Program-made: the position numbers and the translations under genes | Shown here: one piece after another, positions 11,662-24,300 of the stretch | Position numbering within the stretch: position 1 is the stretch's first letter | Layout: the number at the start of each line of letters is the position of its first letter | Assembly: GCA_017311315.1 (NCBI GenBank) | Contig: CM029610.1 | Location: 38,084,870 to 38,148,869, forward strand | DNA length: 64,000 nt | Reading direction: 5' to 3' | Source of the DNA: Dendrocalamus latiflorus | Taxonomy: Eukaryota > Streptophyta > Magnoliopsida > Poales > Poaceae | The notes under the pieces: model-generated | The model's input: only the letters and a program-made list of their open reading frames with translations | What the model was told of the DNA's origin: nothing | Databases searched by the model: none

Positions 11662-12115
11662 AGGGCCGACGTGCCAGCCGCCAGCGTTGGGCTCGGCAGG
11701 TTCTTCTCACCGCTTCCGCTGTCGTCGTTGCCGCTGTGGGTGCGCTCCATCTAGCCCACCTCGATGTCGTACTGCACGTACACAGACACGAACTCGTTTG
11801 GCCATGCTGCGCCTGCACGCGTCGGCCACGAGCCCCGACACGAGCATCGCCTTCTTGGTCTTGTTGGCGGCGCCAACGCCAATCATGATGGAGGCCTCGG
11901 AGACGAGGCCGTCGTTGGCGCCCAGGAAGGCTGCTCGGAGCCACTGCGCGCGCCATGTAGTTCACGCGGTCACTCGGGCTGCTAGCCGCCGTCGCCGCCT
12001 CGGCGTCGTCGATGGCGATCGCGGTAGGGTTGGTATCTTCTTGTTTTGGTTTGGAGGGGAACTGGGGATTGGTGTTCGACGCTGCATGGACGTGAGAGCT
12101 AAGGTCGGAAGCCAT
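11662..12115 (-). pseudogene. Truncated vacuolar iron transporter (VIT/CCC1-like) pseudogene
   Basis: From the ATG at 12115 the minus strand opens with a hydrophilic N-terminus (MASDLSSHVH...), as in grass VIT-family proteins. It then reads VNYMARA, after which the frame is lost near 11,950. The adjacent frame continues with the family hallmark QWLRAAFLGANDGLVSEAS and a glycine-rich first membrane segment (IMIGVGAANKTKKAM). A second frame break follows near the ACSMA region, then an FVSVYVQYDIEV-like stretch and an in-frame TAG near 11,752. Homology stops near 11,662, so the last transmembrane helices are absent. VIT proteins move iron or manganese into vacuoles. With at least two frameshifts, a nonsense codon and 3' truncation this copy cannot make the transporter. 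Confidence 0.8.
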
Positions 12116-12217
12116 GGACGCAAAGACTGCAAGCGCGATGAGATGAGCTAGTACCAGTGTGCAAATGGAGGTTGGGATTAGAGGAGGCCACACGCCCGGG
12201 AGGGGTATTTGAAATTA

Positions 12218-12412
12218 GAGTACTGCTATACAACATTCGAAGATTGATCTAGGACGTTAGATCTCCATCCAACAGATCCACCCATATAAGCCCCTCTCCA
12301 AAAAAATGACCCCCTTCAAAAAAAAATGATCTAGGGTGTTGGATCTCCATCTAACGGCTCAAAATCTGACTGTTTTTGTCCTAAAAACAGTCGAATGTTA
12401 TATAGACACTCC
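12218..12412. mobile_element. Short MITE-like inverted-repeat element
   Basis: Left GAGTACTGCTATACAACATT and, reversed from the right, GGAGTGTCTATATAACATTC form imperfect inverted ends. Inside, GATCTAGG.GTTAGATCTCCATC recurs as a direct repeat (12246 and 12330 areas). It is 195 bp and noncoding. Confidence 0.5.
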
Positions 12413-12434
12413 CATGAAATTAATCGTGATGGCT

Positions 12435-12655
12435 TTTAGAAAAAAGGGTGAGCGGTGTAAAAAGTGAGAGAGATATGTGTGCGTGACGGAAGCGAAATGA
12501 ATAAGGTAGGCGATGCATCTATGACCCACTGCCTTATCCCCAGAGTGAGACGGTAGTAAGAGGAAGCCGTTTTAAGAAGTTGGGTGTTCGTATTGACTTT
12601 TGATTTTTCTAAACAGAAGTCAGAAACAGAAGCTAATACAAACAGAGCCTAAAAG
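12435..12655. repeat. Dispersed repeat, related to 45222-45508
   Basis: The two regions share an ordered set of blocks: GAGCGGTG.AAAA, GTGCGTGAC.G, GATGCA.CT.TGAC, GTGAGA.GGTAG..AGAGGA and TGTTCGTATTG.CTTTTGA. They appear to be diverged copies of one transposon-like family. It is noncoding, with unclear boundaries. Confidence 0.5.
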
Positions 12656-12929
12656 AATAGGAAAAGGTTCTAAGGCGACTTTACTAGGAAATAGGTATTC
12701 GAGTGTTCTGCGCTCGTTGGTGAGCCGTGGCCCGTGGACATCCACGTTCACCGATTGTGGGTCCGCCACCCTCCCACCGGTGTCAACACGCAAAAGCCCT
12801 AATGTACTTACTAGTACTAAACAAGCTTGTTACTTCTGAAAAAAGGATAGACTATAGAGCACCTAGTTGCTCCTTGGTCTTAGAGCATTTGTTTTTCTTT
12901 TCTTTTATGAAATAACTTTAGAAATATCT

Positions 12930-13800
12930 AATCTTCTAGTCATAATAATTACCACTAAATTATGTTATGTAACTTAAGAAATTCAAAATTGCAACTAAAA
13001 AACAAAAAAATATCATCTAGATTTTTAATAAATTACTAGATAAAAGTCACATAAATTACCATATGTTAAACCCTAAGTTATCACTGATAGCTTAACAAAT
13101 CACCAATATAAATTTTAAAAGTACCATCAGTTTATGAATTTGAGAAAAGTTTAGGAATTACCATCATTTGAACCCTAAGTTATCATTATAATTTTAAGAA
13201 ATTATTACCTTAAGTTCAAAATTGCCATTATTTCTATAAGTCTGAAATATTGTAAAATTTACAATCAGTTGCACGCTAAGTTATCATCTGCATTTTTAAT
13301 AAGTTACCACCCCACTTTTTGAATTTACCATCATTTTATGATATAATCACTTTTAACCCAAAAATTAACCCGAACCTTTAAAACTTACCATCAGTCTAAT
13401 TCTAGTTATTAGCTGCTGTTTTAACAAGCTACCACACTAAGTTATGAAATCATCATTACTTTTTAATTTTAAAAATTCAAAAATTACCATCAGTTATACC
13501 CTAAGTCACGAGCTATATTTTTTAAATAAATTATCAGCCTAAAAACCATTTCTCCACTATTGAGTCGCGATGGATTGTTTTTTCAGAAGCAAAAAATGCA
13601 ATTGACTTCTCTATATCCGTACTTTTTTTTATCATTAGTTGCACTCTAAGTTATCATTTGCAGTTCAAAAAATTATTAGCCTAAGTTCAATTTTTGTGTT
13701 TTTTAATTAAAAAATATCATCATTTGCACCTGAAGTTAGCATCTAATTTCAAAAAATACCACCCAATGTTCAATAAGTTTCCACCTACTACGATTGATGA
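12930..13800. repeat. Degenerate AT-rich repeat array
   Basis: The motif ACCATCA.TT...CCCTAAGTTATCA, followed by TTTTAATAAATTACCA-like sequence, recurs at irregular intervals of about 100 bp or less, with strong divergence between copies. There is no coding frame. It looks like an old tandem array or the interior of a noncoding transposon. Confidence 0.6.
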
Positions 13801-14275
13801 CTAATGCATATGTTGTGTGGTTGAAAAAAGACCATGCCTAATTGCATGGGAGGTGAGGCTATGAATTTGGACCCACATGATAAAGACTACAAGTATTGTA
13901 CAGAAAGAGGTGTGCGTAGTAATATGCAAAGGAAATAAGGAATTGGGCCTTCATATAACAACCAAGCTCACTGACAATACCCATTTGTGATGCACCTTTT
14001 TGAGATGGCGGCCCCCACCACATGTGCATGTCCCACTCCCTTGGTCATCGTTGAAAATGCATGCAATACTTGTCTCTACGTCCTCGTGTGGCTGTGTGCC
14101 AGGGCCATTGAATACTCAATCCCATCTTTCTTGTAGATTCAACAAAAGGCCAGTGTTGCAATGGTTTGTTTCTCTTTCCACTGTGACTCGCGTACCACAT
14201 TATAGCATATCGTAACAAACATTTCACCCACCATTTCCCGCGTAGCTAGATTAGATGGATATGAGCCTGGGTCTA
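13801..14275. other. Spacer
   Basis: No supported gene or repeat. Short open frames on both strands around 14000-14227 lack any recognisable domain. Confidence 0.4.
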
Positions 14276-14698
14276 TGTTAAGACTAATGTGCACCTGGTA
14301 GCGCTATAGATTTTCCGTTTAAACAACACGTTGCATTTTTGCCACTGAAAATAGTTGATTCATTTGGTAACTTTTTTGCCTCATATCCTCATCGCTACAA
14401 ATTGGGTCGAGAAAAGGAAGTGATCCAAACTGTCATTGGGTCCCTAGAGTAACAGTCCATCGGTTGTTTCCTTGTCTATCCACTTGATCATAGTCGCTTG
14501 TTTTTTCTTCCACTGCTTATATTTAAATTTGGCCTATGGACCATGAATGTAAACTTTGGCCATCAGGCCCATATTCAGTTTAATAAAATTTGTCATTATG
14601 CTTGATATGTATCCCTGTTACTACTGTGTGCATTAGCTAATCTTGGACTAGTGCGATTTACACAGAGGATTTCGGAGTTGTTGCTCCGGGATCCAACA
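14276..14698 (+). mobile_element. Putative 5' LTR of a Copia-like retrotransposon
   Basis: The segment begins TGTTAAGACTAATG, ends GGGATCCAACA, and is followed after GAGA by a tRNA-Met type primer binding site at 14703-14715. I found no matching 3' LTR in the window. The LTR-like sequence at 22381 is different, so this element is incomplete or its partner has been lost. Confidence 0.55.
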
Positions 14699-14702
14699 GA
14701 GA

Positions 14703-14715
14703 TGGTATCAGAGCT
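14703..14715 (+). other. Primer binding site (tRNA-iMet type)
   Basis: TGGTATCAGAGCT matches the classical plant retrotransposon primer binding site complementary to the 3' end of initiator tRNA-Met. It lies immediately downstream of the putative 5' LTR. Confidence 0.75.
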
Positions 14716-17700
14716 ATGACGACTCTAAGATGTGACCGTAGGTAGAATATAATGGTCAGACCCTAAGGACTTATTTTAAATAACCAGTAATTTCAAAAAG
14801 TTTTGCTTACCCTTACCTCTTAATCCTTGCTTACCCTTATATCTCAATCCTTCCTCATCTTCGTGTCATTATTGGAAAACTTATTTCTGTCTCTTCCCTT
14901 GTTCAGAACAACCATAGATGGACAATAGTTAGGATTCTTTGACTCTGCCGCCAGTTCAATCATTGCCTTGAAGGATCATGCTTCGTACCTCAAAAGCTGC
15001 AAAGGATCACACCAAGACAACCCTTACCTCTTTAGGTTAAGTTGTTAAGCCAAATAGTAGATGTTGTTTCAAGCTGTCAGTTTTGTATTTTGTTGGTAGC
15101 CGTAACTATTGCTTGTTATTCACTTAATAAAGGTTTTGTTAAGTTAGTGTTTTGTATTGAGCAAAAAGACCCCTATTCCTTTTTTTTTTGCCTTAAGTCT
15201 CTTCTTCCCTAATCCTTGGAAGCATCAAGCTAGAATACCGACCGCCAACAACCTTTAAATAGCAAATAGAAGGCCACAGAAGTTTACGAAAGGGCATCTA
15301 AACCAGATCTCAGCTCAAGCCACATAGAGTAAGATCCAAACCTGTTTCTTTGCTAGCACGTTCAAATCTCGGGAACGAGATTCTTTTAATGTGTAATTTA
15401 TAACAGTCTAGCTATTTATTTCAAAATTTTTAGTACAAAAAAATAATTTAATAAGAATGATCTCCTTGCTAGTTGCGGGGTAGTAGAATGATCTCCTGAT
15501 GAAGAATCACACTACTAGTCCCATAGTAAATATGCCTATTTGATAAGAATATGCAAACACTCAGAAGAAAGGGAATGCTCTTAGCCGCAGGAAAGGCCAT
15601 GGATAGTATAGTGGAAGGGAAAGAAAGTAGGTACATTCAAAGTATGGATAAGTCTACGGGGAGATATATAGAGATTTTTAGTAATCTCATTGCTACCCTT
15701 AGCTATGATTAGATTTCACTTACTTACACGAGTTGCATTATTAGTTTAGATATAGTTCATGTAGAACTTGGTTATACTCGCATAGAGTAAGTTCTTATCT
15801 TTTGTTTTAGGTTGAAAACTTTTGCATTAGATTAATGCCTTTTCCCAGAAAATAGGGCAAATTGCTGTAAATGGTACAACTTCCCTACCGTAGAGGATTT
15901 CTACCTTACCTATCTTCCCATCTGCCAATAGTACATCTTACTTGTAGTAAATGCTTGCCAGTAGCATCTCTTACCCATAGTAAAATCATTAATCTTGCTT
16001 GAAATAAAATTGTGTTTTGAATGCCTGATGTTATAAATAATTATTGAAAATATGCTCTTGATATCCACTAAGCCTCAATCAACCATGCAGGTTATTTATC
16101 CATTAGTTCTTTGTGTGCATTGATGACTAGTAGGCAATAGAAAATAGAATTTTCTAATATTACATGCGCAAATGGAATTTATTGGCCATATGTCGATATT
16201 GAAGAATCATTTTGGCTCAAAAAAATGTGTAATTCTTGAACAAGTATGGAATAACTTGCATCCTGAGACTTGAAGTTTATATGATTCCACCCATTATAAC
16301 ATTATTTCTTATTTAATAATTTTGTAAGTTGAAAGTTCCAAGATATGAGTTGGTTTTATGCCAAATAAAATTATACTTAGAAGTATGATTGGAATATATT
16401 GCTACAAGAACTTGAGTTGATTCCAAGCAAATGCAGAAAGCACCTGCTATCACAAGGAATATTTATAATTGGCATGAAAAGGGGGAGAAATTTGGACATG
16501 AGTGGTAAACTTGATATAAAGAGGCATAAGAAAAATATGGAAAACAACATCCATAATAGACATAATGGCACATCCTAAGCTAGAGCCAGAAGCAAAATAA
16601 GCCCAAGGTAATTACATAATCTAGATTATTAGGGAGATTAGTAAATTTGTATATGAATGTCAGTATCTCATAGATATAAAAAATGGCATTCATGCTATCC
16701 TGTTAATGTAATACTTGTAGCCCATGGTAGGGTGGATGATTTGTACATTCAGCAATACGCCAGCTACCAGCGCGTAGGTGCATACATGGCCTGATGCCAC
16801 TGTGCCACTAAATCATCACTCATCACTGCACAAGAAGGGCAGCCGTTCACACTAGCCCAAGAAGTGCTACAGCTTGCTACATGTGGCACACACTGAATCT
16901 CTCCGTACTAATCGATCCTGACACATGCATATTGGTATAAAAGGTTTGAAACTGGATCGCCATTGACAATTGTTTTATTTTCTAGGAGAAAACATAACTC
17001 CCAAAATAAAAAATAAATGACCTATTGGATTATAATGATCCAGAATGATCTAAATTGACCATATTTACTATGGCATTATAAATAGAAGTCAAGCATATTG
17101 TTTATAACCCACTTAAATAATTTGTTATATTTATGTAGAATAATAAATATTCGCGCAGAATAGTGAATCTTTTTAGGTGATTCAACTAAGGTTGTATTCC
17201 AAAAAAATCTTGTATTTCCATTCAGTTTAATTGTGGCTAATGTTTTATATTGCAGCATTATAATTATATTCTTGAAGAGCATCCTATAGATTTGTATTAT
17301 GCTATTAAAACATACTATTGTGACCATAAGAAAATGTGTTGCGTAATTATAAATTTGAAGTTAATGATCCAAATTAGTTTGAATATGGTATGAATAATTG
17401 GGTCAAAATTTGGACAAAGAATAAAAGAAGCTAGACAATAGAACAAGTATGTCGACTTTCGGACCCCCTGTGGGATCTCCATCGTAGGATAATAACCAAC
17501 TAGGAGTTGGGATCACCCACCAATTGTTACGGCCACGGCATTAATAAAAGTCTAGCTCACAACATATAATGAATAACCCCCTAAGGTGAAACTAGTGCAT
17601 GTTGAAAGAATGAAATATTTCTCACATAATATCACTACCATAGCATACATCTATGGGCCTCCACTTGTAGTTGGGGATATATATTGGATCTGAAGTTCCT

Positions 17701-18350
17701 CCAATCCAGTGCCTATGATAGGGAACTTTTATAGAATGCTATTAAAGAAAGATCTAATCTCGGCATTAGAGGGAGAGAAATGCCCAAAATTATTGAATGT
17801 CGTGATATTGTCTTGGATGAAAAAGATCTTTAATATTAATATTCACTCGCTATACAAGCTAAACTAGAGCTTTAGTTTACATTCCTATAAGCCTGAAGTG
17901 GGAGCTTGCAAGATAATTGTTCAAGACATTATAAAGGAGTAACCAAGTTGTGTTTGTAGGAAGCTAACTCACTGCTAAGAATAGCATACTCTAGGTTTTG
18001 AATAGTATATCCACCTAAGCGGAATGACTTGTTGGTCAATAATCTAAATCTATGGGGACGCCGGCAGGTTATATGGTCTAAATGACACTAGTCAACTAAT
18101 GGTTAAACACTCCTTAAGACTTCTGGAGAGAAATGAAGAGGCTCATTGTGAAGATGAAAACCCAACAACATAAGTGAGTGTAAACCATAATGCTTGGAAT
18201 ACAGAACAACCAAGAATCTTTTGTTTTAAGAAATTATGAAGATTTGGTTAACAATAAAATAACCTTAAATTTTGAGGATATGGGAGAAATAAAATAGTTG
18301 TTGACAATGTTGCTTCTAAGATTGCTAATGTTTCTCTAATGAGAACCTGG
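14716..18350. other. Decayed retrotransposon interior / AT-rich noncoding
   Basis: The sequence is AT-rich and stop-rich in all frames, and I can recognise no protease, integrase or reverse transcriptase motif. Its position after a primer binding site suggests an old, decayed or nonautonomous retroelement interior. It is split from 19816 onward by the hAT insertion at 18359-19807. Confidence 0.4.
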
Positions 18351-18358
18351 ATCAGGAA

Positions 18359-19807
18359 TAGGGGTGGACATATGGCTCGAGGCTCGCGGCTCGGCTCGGC
18401 TTGATACAGGCTCGGCTCGGCTCGGCTTGGCTCGTGGCGTTAACGAGCCGAGCCGAGCCGGAGGTTTAGCTCGGTTGCTTAACGAGCCGAGCCCGAGCTG
18501 GCTCGCGAGCCGCTCGTAGGGCTCGTTTGGCTCGGTCATACTCATACGGCACAGTTTCGGGGGGTCGGAGTCGGACGGCCCATCGCCCATCTCATGCGCA
18601 CGCACCGACACTACACCGCAGCCCCGAGCCCCCGATCCCCTTCGCACGCACCGACACCGCAGCCCCCATCCCCTTCTGATCCCCGATGGCCCGATCCCCT
18701 TCCGATCCCCTTCCGATCATGCGACGCCGACGCACTCAACCCTGGATCTGGCGCCGCCACGACGGTCACTTCCGCACCCTCGCCGTCCGCCGGCGCCGAC
18801 GCCGGCCCCTCCCCTCCTCCTCGCCTCAGTCTCCACCACCCTAGATCCGGCGCCCTCCCGATCCCCTCTCAACCCTAGATCCGCCGCCACGGTGCCGCAC
18901 CTCCCCTCGGCCCTCGCTGTCCGCCGGTGCCGGCCCCTCCCCTCCTCCTCGCCTCAGTCTCCACCGCCCTAGATCCGACGCCCTCCCGATCCCCTCTCAA
19001 CCCTAAATTTGCCGTTACCGTGCCGCACCTCCCCTCGGCCCTCGCCGTCCGCCGGCGCCGGCCCCTCCCCTCCTCCTCGCCTCAGTCTGCACTCTCCATC
19101 GCCCTAGATCCGACGCTTCTTGAGAATTTATCCATGCTTGATTGCTTCTGTTGTCGCCATTGTTATGTGCCGTGTCCCGTGTGACTGTGTGAGGCTATAA
19201 AGATGTATTACTGGTTCTTGAGAATTTATCCATGCTCCTCCTTTTAGGCTTGGTTTTGATCCATAATGGCCTAATGTATTACTGGTTCTGTAGTTGTAGC
19301 ATTGTTGGTAAATTGTAATTGCTGTCGAGTTTCTAAGGGCTATTTCCTGTGTTCTGGAAGTTTTTGTTGCTCTGAAGTCTGAAGTGGTAATGGCTTGTAA
19401 GTTGTATGTTGTGACTTCTGAGTTGGGGCAATTAGAGTTTGTTGACTGTTACACATTAGCAGGAGCATTTGAAGTTTTGAGTAAGAGCATTAGATTATTA
19501 GAGGATCTTTACAGATGGATTGCACACCTACAAAGCTGCAAAGACAGCAAAAAAACAATAACGATATAACGATATGTATACTGTATTGCTGTTGTCTGCT
19601 GCTGTAATGGTGGAAAAATTGATAGCAAATGCAATCACCCAATCAAAATATGTAATGTGGACTAACGAGCCTAACGAGCCGAGCTCGAGCTTTTTACCGA
19701 GCCGAGCCTGTTTTTTAGCTCGTTAGTCTAACGAGCCGAGCCGAGCTACTCTTTTACCGAGCCTTAACGAGCCGAGCCGAGCCGAGCCAGCTCGATATCC
19801 ACCCCTA
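18359..19807. mobile_element. Nonautonomous hAT-like transposon with GAGCC subterminal repeats
   Basis: The ends are inverted (TAGGGGTGGA on the left, TCCACCCCTA on the right). The element is bounded by a perfect 8-bp duplication ATCAGGAA (18351-18358 and 19808-19815), diagnostic of the hAT superfamily. Both ends are packed with GAGCC(GAGCC)/GGCTCG motifs in opposite orientation, as expected for transposase-binding subterminal repeats. A GC-rich interior (about 18600-19110) contains three copies of a 128-bp tandem unit; the rest is AT-rich. No transposase is present. The clean duplication argues for a fairly recent insertion into the older retroelement. Confidence 0.88.
18760..19110. repeat. 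128-bp tandem repeat, three copies
   Basis: The block GCCGGCCCCTCCCCTCCTCC recurs at 18801, 18929 and 19057, exactly 128 bp apart, with the flanking CCCTAGATCCG and CCTCGGCCCTCGC blocks conserved. It lies inside the hAT element. Confidence 0.85.
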
Positions 19808-19815
19808 ATCAGGAA

Positions 19816-22189
19816 CAAAGTCTATTGCAAGGACGCTTGAAGTGCTTGCATCGACTCAAATGAAGAAATCAATTGAGGCTGAACCATTATCACTAAATGT
19901 ATATCTTGGAACCAGCAAGTTCAAACTTAATGTGTCATTATAAAAATAATGAAGTGATGAACAGCGATGGTTTATAGGTCCTTGTAGAAGACTGGTACAC
20001 TCCTATTATGAATGAATGTATATTTTGCTACATAAGTATTTCTGGCACATGGCATGAATAAAAGTTATGTAGTTAATGGATTATAAAAATCTGTATGAAG
20101 AGATCATTGAATGACTCATACTTTCTAATGAAAAGAAAAGAAAATTGCAATATATATAAATAAATCTCATACTTATAAATAATAAGTCTCAACTAGAAGA
20201 ATGAGCTTTTTCCTTTAAAGAATAAGTTAATAAGTACTTATAAATAATAGGTCTCAACTAGAAGAATGAACTTTTTCTTTAAAAGAATAAGTTAATAAGT
20301 GACTTACAAGTCAATATCTAAAATTACACCAATGACTGTATAATGCCTTCAAGTGGACAAAAACCTATATGGGCCTGAGAGAATGAAATGAGGTACCATA
20401 AGACCAAAAGTGCACCATATAAACACTTATTAGTGCATCTCCACTAGAAAAATAGTGGATGTCGGTATCCTCTAGTACCATAAAGGTACAAGTATGTTGG
20501 TAATAATGGGAACTTAATTTATCCTCTAAATGTTAAATTTAGATTGGTTATATCTTACTCTGTAGTGGTAAAAACTAATTCTTACTGTTCTGCAGAACCA
20601 ACTAATTGGTTGTAACTTTGAAAATCCACTTGAAAAAAGTTGCAAAGTATTTAGTCCAAATAAAGATACTTGACAAATTATATATAGAAGGTACATGACA
20701 TTGCAACTAATTTTACCCCCATAGTATTCCATAAGGACAAATATTTGCTTGTGCTGTACAATTAAATTATGGCTATTTGAAAGTGTTAAGCATGTTGGTT
20801 TCAAATTGTTTTATCCTCACAATCTTAGAAACAATAGTGAGATAAATGTCTAGAAAACTAAGCATTGTGATAATCTAGCAGATTTAATGACAATATCATT
20901 ACTTATGTTTATTTTTAAGAAATATGATTACAACATTGGAACAGGAAGATTCCAATGGATGTCGTCTTGAGAGGACATTTGCTAAACTTTGATCATCATA
21001 ATTTAGACTATGAAAGTCTTAATTTTGATTTACCTAGAAGAAATTAATTTGATGATCACCGCATGAAGTTACCTTGAAGATTTTACCACTTAAATAGTGT
21101 AGAATTTAGGGGAGCACTTCCTTAAATAGTAGCATATGTGTGTGTACTATTCTGTGTCTGAGCATAGAATAACTTATTCTATGCTCCAGCCAGTTAAATA
21201 ATAGCATTGGTATTCATCTGGTCTTAATTGTGGTTTTCAATTTTACTGCCACCGTCATATGGCCAGCATGTGCCACGGATAGGTGAGGCAGTAAACTATA
21301 ACGACGCGTCTAGTAAATTCGATAGTGCAATATTAGCGGTTTCATCTGGTTATAAAATAGAATGCATCTGGTTGTAACTGTTGTTTCCAATTTTACTATC
21401 GCCATCACACAGTGGTTCATTTTTTTCATCTGGCCGTAAATTGAAATATATCTGAACGTAAATACAGTATCCATTTTTATTGTTGCCGTCACACAACTAG
21501 TTTTTTCATTTGGACATAAATATGATATCCATTTTTCCTATCGCCATCACACAGCGGTTGTATTTTTCATCTGGTCGTAAATTGAAATGCGTTTAGGGGT
21601 AAATGGGGTATTCATTTTTACTACCGCTATCATATGGCCATCATGCACCATGGCTAGGGGTGGCATTAAACTCTAGCAACGTGTGTAGTAAATTGATCAA
21701 TACAATAAAAGTGTATTTATCTGGCCGTAACTTGGTTGTATCTGGTCTTAAATGTAATTTTTATTTTTACTACTACCATAACACAGCGGTGGCGTCGGTA
21801 TGAGAGTCGGTGGACGTGCAGCGGCAGCAAAACTCCACGACACGAACAACAGTGATCGATTACCACCGACAGGGTGGGCTCCCAGGCCTTCATGGTGGAG
21901 GACCTCACGCCATTTTAGCGCCGATTCAACGTGGCACTATTGTGCAACGCGGTCGAAGACGGCGGGTAGGGGGCGGCCGTAGTGGAAGATGGCGGGTACA
22001 GGGGTGGAAGACTGGGGTCGTGCGGTTTTACTGGCGGTTGCGCGGGGGACGCCTAGGCGTGGTGGGTCGTGGTTGGGTCACGTGGCTCCCGTTACGGTCA
22101 GAGTGTAGAAAATAGCGCTACCGTGCATGTGTATAAGATTAGATACTATACAAGAAGGATAGTAATCCAAAAGATGATCAAAGCAAATT
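19816..22189. other. Decayed retroelement interior with local repeats
   Basis: AT-rich, stop-rich sequence continues the region interrupted by the hAT element. From about 21220 to 21800 a degenerate unit of about 90 bp recurs (TTTTTCATCTGG.CGTAAATTGAAAT and CATTTTTACTACCG.CATCA-like blocks). An AAGTTA-rich doublet recurs near 20160-20310. I see no intact gene. Confidence 0.4.
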
Positions 22190-22740
22190 GAATGGTTGCA
22201 CTCTTTTTCCTTGTTGAGTTTTTACTAGGAGTTTTCTCACATGAAAATTTTTAATGAGGCAACTAGTGTAATACAACTTGCATATGTGATGCACTATTTT
22301 CTACCCTCCTTTTATTCACTAGATTTTTGAAAGAGTTTTTAACAAGTCATTTGCATGTCACAATATTTGCCTAAGAGGGAGTGTTATGAAACCGACACCC
22401 CTAAGGCTAAGGGTGTGCGGTCGGCCCTAAGTGGGCCCCACCGGTTTCTTTCTTCTCCAAGAATGAGATATGGGTGTATACCAAAAGGACTCTAAACTAT
22501 AAATATATGGGAGATGCTATCTATTATATACACAAAAGATTATTGGAATAAAGAAAATCGTCGGATTGCTTTCTCTACATCTTATATCTATTTGCTCTTC
22601 TGTTTTTGTATTGTCTAATTATGTGATTGTTCTTATTCTAATTGTGTGTTTTTGTATTGCCTAACTATGTGATTGTTCTTATTTTAATTGTGTCGAGTGG
22701 TTGTATAGATGGCTAGACGACAATATTTATTTATCACCTA
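22190..22740 (+). mobile_element. 3' end of a Copia-like retrotransposon with LTR start
   Basis: GCACTCTTTTTCCTTGTTGAG...TTTTTAATGAGGCAAC is the characteristic 3' untranslated sequence of plant Copia elements. It is followed by a purine tract AAGAGGGAG and a TGTTATGAAACCG LTR start at 22381. Two near-identical copies of TATGTGATTGTTCTTATT lie in the LTR-like part. The LTR end is not resolved. Confidence 0.6.
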
Positions 22741-23874
22741 CATCGTCAATTCGTCATAATGTGCCTCCCACAGATTTTGCATGAATGAATCCACTAAACT
22801 AGGAAAGAATGGCGTGATAACCGTCGTTCTGGACTACGTCCATCTACTAGTTGCCATCGTGGCATGCATGAGTGACTTTCTTCGTTCTTCTTTAGTCGTC
22901 AGTTTGCTGGTTTTGTCTAGGCCTCTAGGGTTGAGTGCTGTTCCAATCACTCCATTCCTCAATGCGTAATTTTGGCCAAAAGCATCCGCATGATCGTCCA
23001 CGGACTTGACAGTGGAAGTTGTAACTAGCCTCCTAGTTGTGAACTCGAGAAAAGCTTCATGAAACTTAAAAGAACCCACAACACAACCTTCTCAGGAACA
23101 ATGTGTTTATCCATGCACAGCGTGCATGCTTTCATTAGAACGAAGTGCGTTCTCACTCAAAACAAGCAAAAGGTACGAAAACGATCCATGCCGTCACTTT
23201 ATTTACAGAGACGTTTCTCTGAAGAAAAGCAGACGCCATAAGAAAAGGAACAAACGGAGCTCGAGAAGAGGGAAATTCCAAAACCACGAGATAACATGTG
23301 ATGATAAAATAGGACAAGCTGGAAGAAGAAAATCCAACGTAACAAGAAAGCTCATAGGTACAGTTTCAATTCAAGGGTGCTTTACACATAAGAGAGTACA
23401 AATGGGGGCTTACCTCTCTGCATCAGTTGCGAAATTAATGAGAAAACCTCGGCGGTGTCTGCAGAATGCACACTGACCCGTGCACAAAAATTTCAGGCCA
23501 GGAAAATCCATCAAGAGGAATAGTGTAATAAATTAAGAGCAGTACTATAAAGAGCTGAAATAGAATAAATAAACAGTTTAATATGTTTACATAATTCCAC
23601 ACGCACACTAGTGCCGTAGTGCGATGAGCAGCATGTATCCGGTCGGTTTTGCTTGCATACAAAACACTATGAACAAACGCGGACCACGATCCTGCTTAAG
23701 AATGAACGACTTGTATATTCTCAATTCATAACAAGCGCCAGTTGATAGTTATATACATGGACATGTCCTCACTCCCCAATAAGGGCTACCGATCTTACCA
23801 TATAACCTCCTCAGTGGTTGGGATTCTTCACCTGTTTTGTGTTAAGAAGAACGGAATGAAGGGTGGAACTGGTG
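22741..23874. other. Spacer and ATG13 3' UTR
   Basis: No supported gene. The last few hundred bases before 23875 must include the ATG13 3' untranslated region. Short open frames around 22781-23476 have no recognisable domain. Confidence 0.45.
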
Positions 23875-24255
23875 CTAGGATTTATCAAATGAATCTTGCA
23901 GTCTAGATCTGCTCCGGGCAAGCAGGTTCTCCCTTATTTCTTTAAAAGATTCAAGCTCCTCGAATGCATCAGATGTCCTACGGGACATGGAAGAACTGGT
24001 GCTGCCTGCTTCAGTAGATTCAGCCCTTGATGTATGAGACGAATAGCTAGGATCCCGCAATGGACGTGCAGATTTCAGCAGGTGGACAAGATAGCCGACA
24101 GCAGCATCTTGTGATTTATGGGATGACGAACCTGCCTGATCCCCCACATCCTTTCCACCACTGCTCCTGTAAAGTGCATGCCATAGAATAAACATCAAGT
24201 GTTGCTAATCAACAAGCTTTACTGAAGTGGATAAAAAAGGTTGCCGAGTAATAAC

Positions 24256-24300
<45 letters not shown>

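Noticed and set aside
12115..12193. Signal-peptide-like extension upstream of the VIT pseudogene (MWPPLIPTSICTLVLAHLIA)
   Set aside because: VIT proteins start at the internal ATG with a hydrophilic N-terminus. The extension is probably leader sequence that happens to be open.
14276..22740. One complete Copia element with LTRs at 14276 and 22381
   Set aside because: The two LTR-like sequences do not match each other, so they belong to different elements or the partner LTRs are missing.
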